Source: Shewanella seohaensis
GTDB taxonomy: Bacteria; Pseudomonadota; Gammaproteobacteria; Enterobacterales; Shewanellaceae
Assembly (NCBI RefSeq): GCF_025449215.1
Contig: NZ_CP104900.1
Span: forward strand, 1,674,001-1,738,000
DNA length: 64,000 nt
Reading direction: 5' to 3'
This document shows, in pieces, positions 60,477 to 64,000 of the stretch. The notes under the pieces were generated by a model that was not told the DNA's origin, made no database searches, and saw only the letters and a program-made list of their open reading frames with translations. The position numbers and the translations under genes were made by a program. Every line of letters starts with the position of its first letter. The first letter of the stretch is position 1.

Positions 60477-61377
60477 AGATGAAGTCAAAACTAAAATGGC
60501 TTAAGGGACGTTTCTGGACGATTAGCTTCCCTATGCTTGGCTGTTGTTGTTCTTCGCCTTGCCCTTTGCCATTGTTCTTAAGATCAGTTTTTCGACGGCG
60601 GCGATTTCGATTCCGCCCTACGAGGCGACCTTCCAATATGCGGATGATGTATTAAACATCTTCCTGCATTTAGGTAACTATTTGATGTTACTCGATGATT
60701 CGCTGTATTACACCGCGTATCTCAGTTCATTAAAAATGGCGCTCATTTCGACCATTGGCTGTTTGATCATTGGTTATCCCATGGCCTATGCCATCGCCCG
60801 TGCGCCAGCAAGGTTGCAAACCGTGCTGTTGTTATTGGTGATGTTACCTTCTTGGACCTCGTTCTTAATCCGCGTTTATGCCTGGATGGGGATCTTAAGT
60901 AACACGGGGATTATCAATAACACATTGATGTGGTTAGGAGTTATTTCTGAGCCATTGCAAATCTTAAACACTAACATCGCCGTTTATATCGGGATTATCT
61001 ACGCCTATTTGCCCTTTATGATTTTGCCTTTGTACGCGACCTTAGTGAAGTTAGATATGAGCCTGATTGAGGCTGCATCTGACTTAGGGTCGAGCCGTTT
61101 AAATACCTTCTGGAAAATCACTTTCCCGTTATCGAAGAGCGGGGTGATTGCAGGTTCTATGCTGGTGTTTATTCCTGCGGTAGGGGAGTTTGTGATCCCT
61201 GAGCTGCTCGGTGGCCCAGATTCTCTGATGATAGGTAAAGTACTGTGGCAGGAATTCTTCAATAACCGTGACTGGCCAGTGGCCTCATCACTGGCGATTG
61301 TGATGCTGGCACTCTTGATTATTCCTATTACCTTATTCCATCGCTATCAGGCGCGTAGTTTGGAGAAAGACCTATGA
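60473..61377 (+). CDS. potH: Putrescine ABC transporter, permease (one frameshift)
   Basis: Inner-membrane permease, about 301 residues repaired, six helices. The frame breaks near 60536-60540; one more T gives FPMLWLLLFFALPFAIVLKISF. The permease EAA loop is at IEAASDLGSSRLNTFWKITFPLS. GEFVIPELLGGPDSLMIGKV is typical of PotH. It overlaps potG and potI by ATGA, so translation is coupled. Confidence 0.92.
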
Positions 61378-62189
61378 AAAAGCTGAGTTTTTCTTCGGTG
61401 ATGCTGTGGTTCGGCTTATTCTTCTTGTACGCACCTATGCTGATCCTCGTAATTTATTCTTTTAACGAATCTAAGTTAGTGACAGTGTGGGGCGGGTTTT
61501 CACCTAAATGGTACGGCGAGTTATTTGCCGATCAGCAAATTCTCGATGCGGTGTGGACCAGCCTTAGGATTGCGTTTTACAGCTCAACCATGGCGGTGAT
61601 TATCGGTACTATGGCCGCCTTTGTGATGACGCGGTTTAAGCGCTCTTGGGCCAAGCTCACTTTGTCGAACATGATCACTGCGCCTTTGGTTATGCCTGAG
61701 GTGATCACGGGTCTGTCATTGCTACTATTATTTGTGCATATGGCGGATCTCTTAGGTTGGCCAAAAGAGCGCGGCATGGTGACCGTTTGGATTGCACACT
61801 CGACCTTCTGTGCGGCCTATGTGGCTGTGGTGGTGTCGTCAAGATTGCGTGAGTTAGACATGTCAATCGAAGAGGCGGCAATGGATTTAGGCGCAACGCC
61901 GCTTAAGACCTTCTTCCTGATCACTGTGCCCATGATTTCACCGGCATTAGTGGCGGGTTGGTTGTTATCCTTTAGTCTGTCACTCGATGACTTAGTGATC
62001 GCAAGCTTTGCCTCAGGCCCAGGCGCGACCACCTTACCTATGGTGGTGTTCTCCTCGGTGCGTTTGGGGGTATCGCCTAAGATCAACGCCTTGGCGACAC
62101 TGATCATTCTATGTGTGTCGTTAATCGCTTTCTTGTCTTGGTATATGGCAAGACGCGCCGAAAAACGTGAGCGTATGCCGCTGAACTAA
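61374..62189 (+). CDS. potI: Putrescine ABC transporter, second permease
   Basis: 271 residues, six helices. EAA loop EEAAMDLGATPLKTFFLITVPMI, and SLDDLVIASFASGPGATTLPM, characteristic of PotI/PotC-type permeases. Starts within the potH stop. Read without breaks. Last gene of potFGHI. Confidence 0.94.
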   Translation: MKKLSFSSVMLWFGLFFLYAPMLILVIYSFNESKLVTVWGGFSPKWYGELFADQQILDAVWTSLRIAFYSSTMAVIIGTMAAFVMTRFKRSWAKLTLSNMITAPLVMPEVITGLSLLLLFVHMADLLGWPKERGMVTVWIAHSTFCAAYVAVVVSSRLRELDMSIEEAAMDLGATPLKTFFLITVPMISPALVAGWLLSFSLSLDDLVIASFASGPGATTLPMVVFSSVRLGVSPKINALATLIILCVSLIAFLSWYMARRAEKRERMPLN

Positions 62190-62203
62190 TAAGTGGTGCT
62201 ATA

Positions 62204-62233
62204 ACACAGAGTGAACAAACACAGAGCGAACAA
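62204..62233. repeat. Tandem 15-base duplication
   Basis: ACACAGAGTGAACAA is followed directly by ACACAGAGCGAACAA, one difference. Located between potI and the second puuB. Confidence 0.7.
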
Positions 62234-62451
62234 ATACTGAGTTGTCATTCTCTCGCGAAAAGGATGGCCTTGATTGCCGAGGTCATCCTTCTCTCTGCCC
62301 TCCAAGTCTTCTTATCTGTGCCTCCACAGTCAATTTTCGAATCCGTTTCAGGCATCAAGGATACCATGTTTGAAATATCAAACATTGTGTAAATTATTGT
62401 GCTTTTATGGCTAGTGTTTCCCGATTTGAAGGTGTAGGATGTGATAGTTGT

Positions 62452-62467
62452 TTAAAATAATGAACAT
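62452..62467. promoter_or_regulatory. PuuR-like box upstream of the second puuB
   Basis: TTAAAATAATGAACAT, the closest match here to the E. coli PuuR site, 19 bases before the start codon, so bound repressor would block the ribosome site and promoter region. Confidence 0.68.
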
Positions 62468-62485
62468 AAAAATCAAGGGAACATC

Positions 62486-63772
62486 ATGTCAGCCATACCT
62501 CACACTGGATCATATTATGCGGCATCGGCCAACGATAAGGTTGAGCGCGCGCGTTTACAGGAATCGATTGAAGCCGATGTTTGTGTGATTGGCGCGGGGT
62601 ACACAGGCCTGTCTGCCGCACTGCATTTACTCGAATTGGGTTTTAGTGTGGTGGTGCTCGAAGCGGCGCGAATTGGCTGGGGAGCCTCGGGGCGTAATGG
62701 CGGACAAATCGTCAACAGCTATAGCCGTGACATTGATACCATTGAAAAAACCGTCGGCAAAGAACAAGCCAAGCTTTTTGGACAAATGGCCTTCGAGGGC
62801 GGACGCATCATCCGTGAACGTATTGCTAAGTACAACATTGACTGTGATCTAAAGGATGGCGGTGTATTTGCGGCGATGAACGAAAAGCAAATGGGCCATT
62901 TACGCCATCAAAAGCAGTTATGGGAAAGCCATGGTCACGTGGGCAAGCTGGAGCTGCTCGATGCAAACAGCATTCGCTCTGTGGTAAATACTGAGCGCTA
63001 TGTCGGCGGTATGTTAGATAAGAGCGGCGGCCATATTCATCCGCTGAATTTAGCCTTGGGTGAAGCCCGCGCGGTAGAATCCCTCGGCGGAAAGATTTTT
63101 GAAGACTCAGCTGTATTGCGGGTCGATGAAGGCGATAGCCCTGTGGTGCACACCGCTAAGGGCAGCGTAAAAGCCAAGTTTGTGGTGGTGGCGGGTAACG
63201 CTTACCTCGGTAAACTTATGCCTGAATTACAAGCTAAATCAATGCCATGCGGCACTCAGGTGATCACCACTGAGCCCTTGGACGAAGAGCTGGCAGCAAG
63301 CCTATTACCCCAAGACTACTGCGTCGAAGATTGTAACTATCTGCTCGATTATTTCAGGCTGTCTGGCGATAAGCGTCTGATCTACGGCGGTGGTGTTGTT
63401 TATGGTGCCCGCGACCCTGCGGATATCGAATCCCTGATTATCCCGAATATGCTCAAAACCTTCCCACAGTTAAAAGGGGTTAAGGTTGATTACGCTTGGA
63501 CGGGTAACTTTTTATTGACCTTATCGCGCTTACCACAGGTCGGCCGTATTGGTAAAAATATCTATTATTCACAGGGTTGTAGTGGCCATGGCGTCACTTA
63601 TACCCACTTGGCAGGCAAGCTAATTGCCGAAATGCTCAATGGTCAAGCCACGCGTTTCGATGCTTTTGCGGCGCTGCCCCATTATCCCTTCCCCGGCGGT
63701 CACGCCTTACGTGTGCCTTTTAGTGCGCTGGGGGCATGGTATTACAGTCTAAGAGATAAATTAGGTATCTAA
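62486..63772 (+). CDS. puuB: Gamma-glutamylputrescine oxidase, FAD-dependent (copy 2)
   Basis: 428-residue DAO-fold oxidase. FAD site DVCVIGAGYTGLSAALHLLELG, then GWGASGRNGGQIVNSYSRD, KSGGHIHPLNLALGEARAV, and C-terminal YSQGCSGHGVTYTHLAGKL. It resembles E. coli PuuB in overall layout, perhaps more than copy 1 (GQIVN, CSGHG). It lies under a strong PuuR-like box and directly before gabD, so it is a good candidate for the main pathway oxidase. AAGGGAA precedes the ATG. Confidence 0.9.
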   Translation: MSAIPHTGSYYAASANDKVERARLQESIEADVCVIGAGYTGLSAALHLLELGFSVVVLEAARIGWGASGRNGGQIVNSYSRDIDTIEKTVGKEQAKLFGQMAFEGGRIIRERIAKYNIDCDLKDGGVFAAMNEKQMGHLRHQKQLWESHGHVGKLELLDANSIRSVVNTERYVGGMLDKSGGHIHPLNLALGEARAVESLGGKIFEDSAVLRVDEGDSPVVHTAKGSVKAKFVVVAGNAYLGKLMPELQAKSMPCGTQVITTEPLDEELAASLLPQDYCVEDCNYLLDYFRLSGDKRLIYGGGVVYGARDPADIESLIIPNMLKTFPQLKGVKVDYAWTGNFLLTLSRLPQVGRIGKNIYYSQGCSGHGVTYTHLAGKLIAEMLNGQATRFDAFAALPHYPFPGGHALRVPFSALGAWYYSLRDKLGI

Positions 63773-63791
63773 TTTATTTGAATTTTTTATA

Positions 63792-63811
63792 CGAGGTAAG
63801 GCATTACCTCG
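63792..63811 (+). repeat. Hairpin just upstream of gabD
   Basis: CGAGGTAA (63792-63799) pairs perfectly with TTACCTCG (63804-63811) around GGCA, 18 bases before the gabD start. No T-tract follows. Confidence 0.6.
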
Positions 63812-63829
63812 CCGCGAGAGGAATTTCCT

Positions 63830-64000
63830 GTGTTGTTAAAAGACCCGAGTCTGCTGCGTCAGCAATGTTATATCAATGGTCAGTGGTGTGATGCGCAGTC
63901 AAAAGAAACCGTCGCTATCGCCAATCCCGCGACGGGCGCGGTGATCGCCAGTGTCCCTGTGATGGGGCAAGCCGAAACGCAAGCGGCGATTGCGGCAGCC
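63830..64000 (+). CDS. gabD: Succinate-semialdehyde dehydrogenase (N-terminus only)
   Basis: 57 residues are visible before the window ends. LLKDPSLLRQQCYINGQWCD and IANPATGAVIASVPVMGQAETQ align well with the E. coli GabD start (LFRQQALINGEWLDA, NPANGDKLGSVPKMG). GTG 63830 with GAGAGG eight bases before it. It would oxidise the semialdehyde from GABA to succinate, completing putrescine breakdown. Confidence 0.88.
   Translation, partial: MLLKDPSLLRQQCYINGQWCDAQSKETVAIANPATGAVIASVPVMGQAETQAAIAAA

Overview
This is a chromosomal window from a gammaproteobacterium, almost certainly a Shewanella close to the S. oneidensis / MR-4 group. The main evidence is gene order: rpsT / murJ-ribF-ileS-lspA-fkpB-ispH, then a minor-pilin cluster, then the Shewanella-type N-acetylglucosamine (GlcNAc) regulon (nagR, TonB receptor, halogenase, SapC, chemoreceptor, hexosaminidase, nagK-nagB-nagA, nagX, nagP), and finally a putrescine/polyamine catabolic island. 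No tRNA, rRNA, CRISPR array, IS element or prophage was seen.

Layout. 1-5.7 kb: N-terminus of an OmpA-like barrel protein, phosphoketolase, an AGCS-type Na+/amino-acid symporter, yaaA. 5.7-15.5 kb: an M28 lipoprotein peptidase, a small ArsR-type regulator, rpsT, then the housekeeping run murJ to ispH. 15.7-23.2 kb: pilV-pilW-pilX-pilY1-pilE plus a small TapY2-like protein, with two FimT/GspH pseudopilins facing them on the other strand. 23.4-25.2 kb: glnB and ndh. 25.3-44.7 kb: the chitin/GlcNAc regulon. Near-identical palindromes (ATGACAACGCTGTCAT type) precede nagR, the TonB receptor, the chemotaxis pair, nagK and nagP, and a weaker copy precedes a TauE/SafE permease. 44.7-52.9 kb: a TorF-type porin, a cupin, beta-alanine aminotransferase and malonate/methylmalonate-semialdehyde dehydrogenase, puuC, an RlpA-like lipoprotein, a rhodanese and a DUF2937 protein. 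52.9-64 kb: puuB, a PuuR-like regulator, puuD-puuA, potFGHI, a second puuB and the start of gabD.

The genes form two coherent pathways. In the first, chito-oligosaccharides enter by the TonB receptor, are cut by the GH20 hexosaminidase, and GlcNAc enters by NagP, is phosphorylated by NagK, deacetylated by NagA and deaminated/isomerised by NagB-II, under NagR. In the second, putrescine enters by PotFGHI and passes through the gamma-glutamyl route (PuuA, PuuB, PuuC, PuuD) to GABA and on to succinate (GabD), with a side branch for beta-alanine. AATGAACAT boxes resembling the E. coli PuuR site sit in front of puuD, the second puuB, and in the bauA/puuC divergent region.

A warning applies to the whole window. 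Fourteen places in twelve genes carry a small frameshift, thirteen of them in or beside a run of one base. All fit a lost base; two need two lost bases or one gained. Several of these genes are expected to be essential (murJ, lspA). The likeliest explanation is homopolymer undercalling in the assembly, so I annotate these as single genes and give each indel position. The best candidate for new biology is the flavin halogenase-like / SapC / TonB receptor cassette under NagR control.
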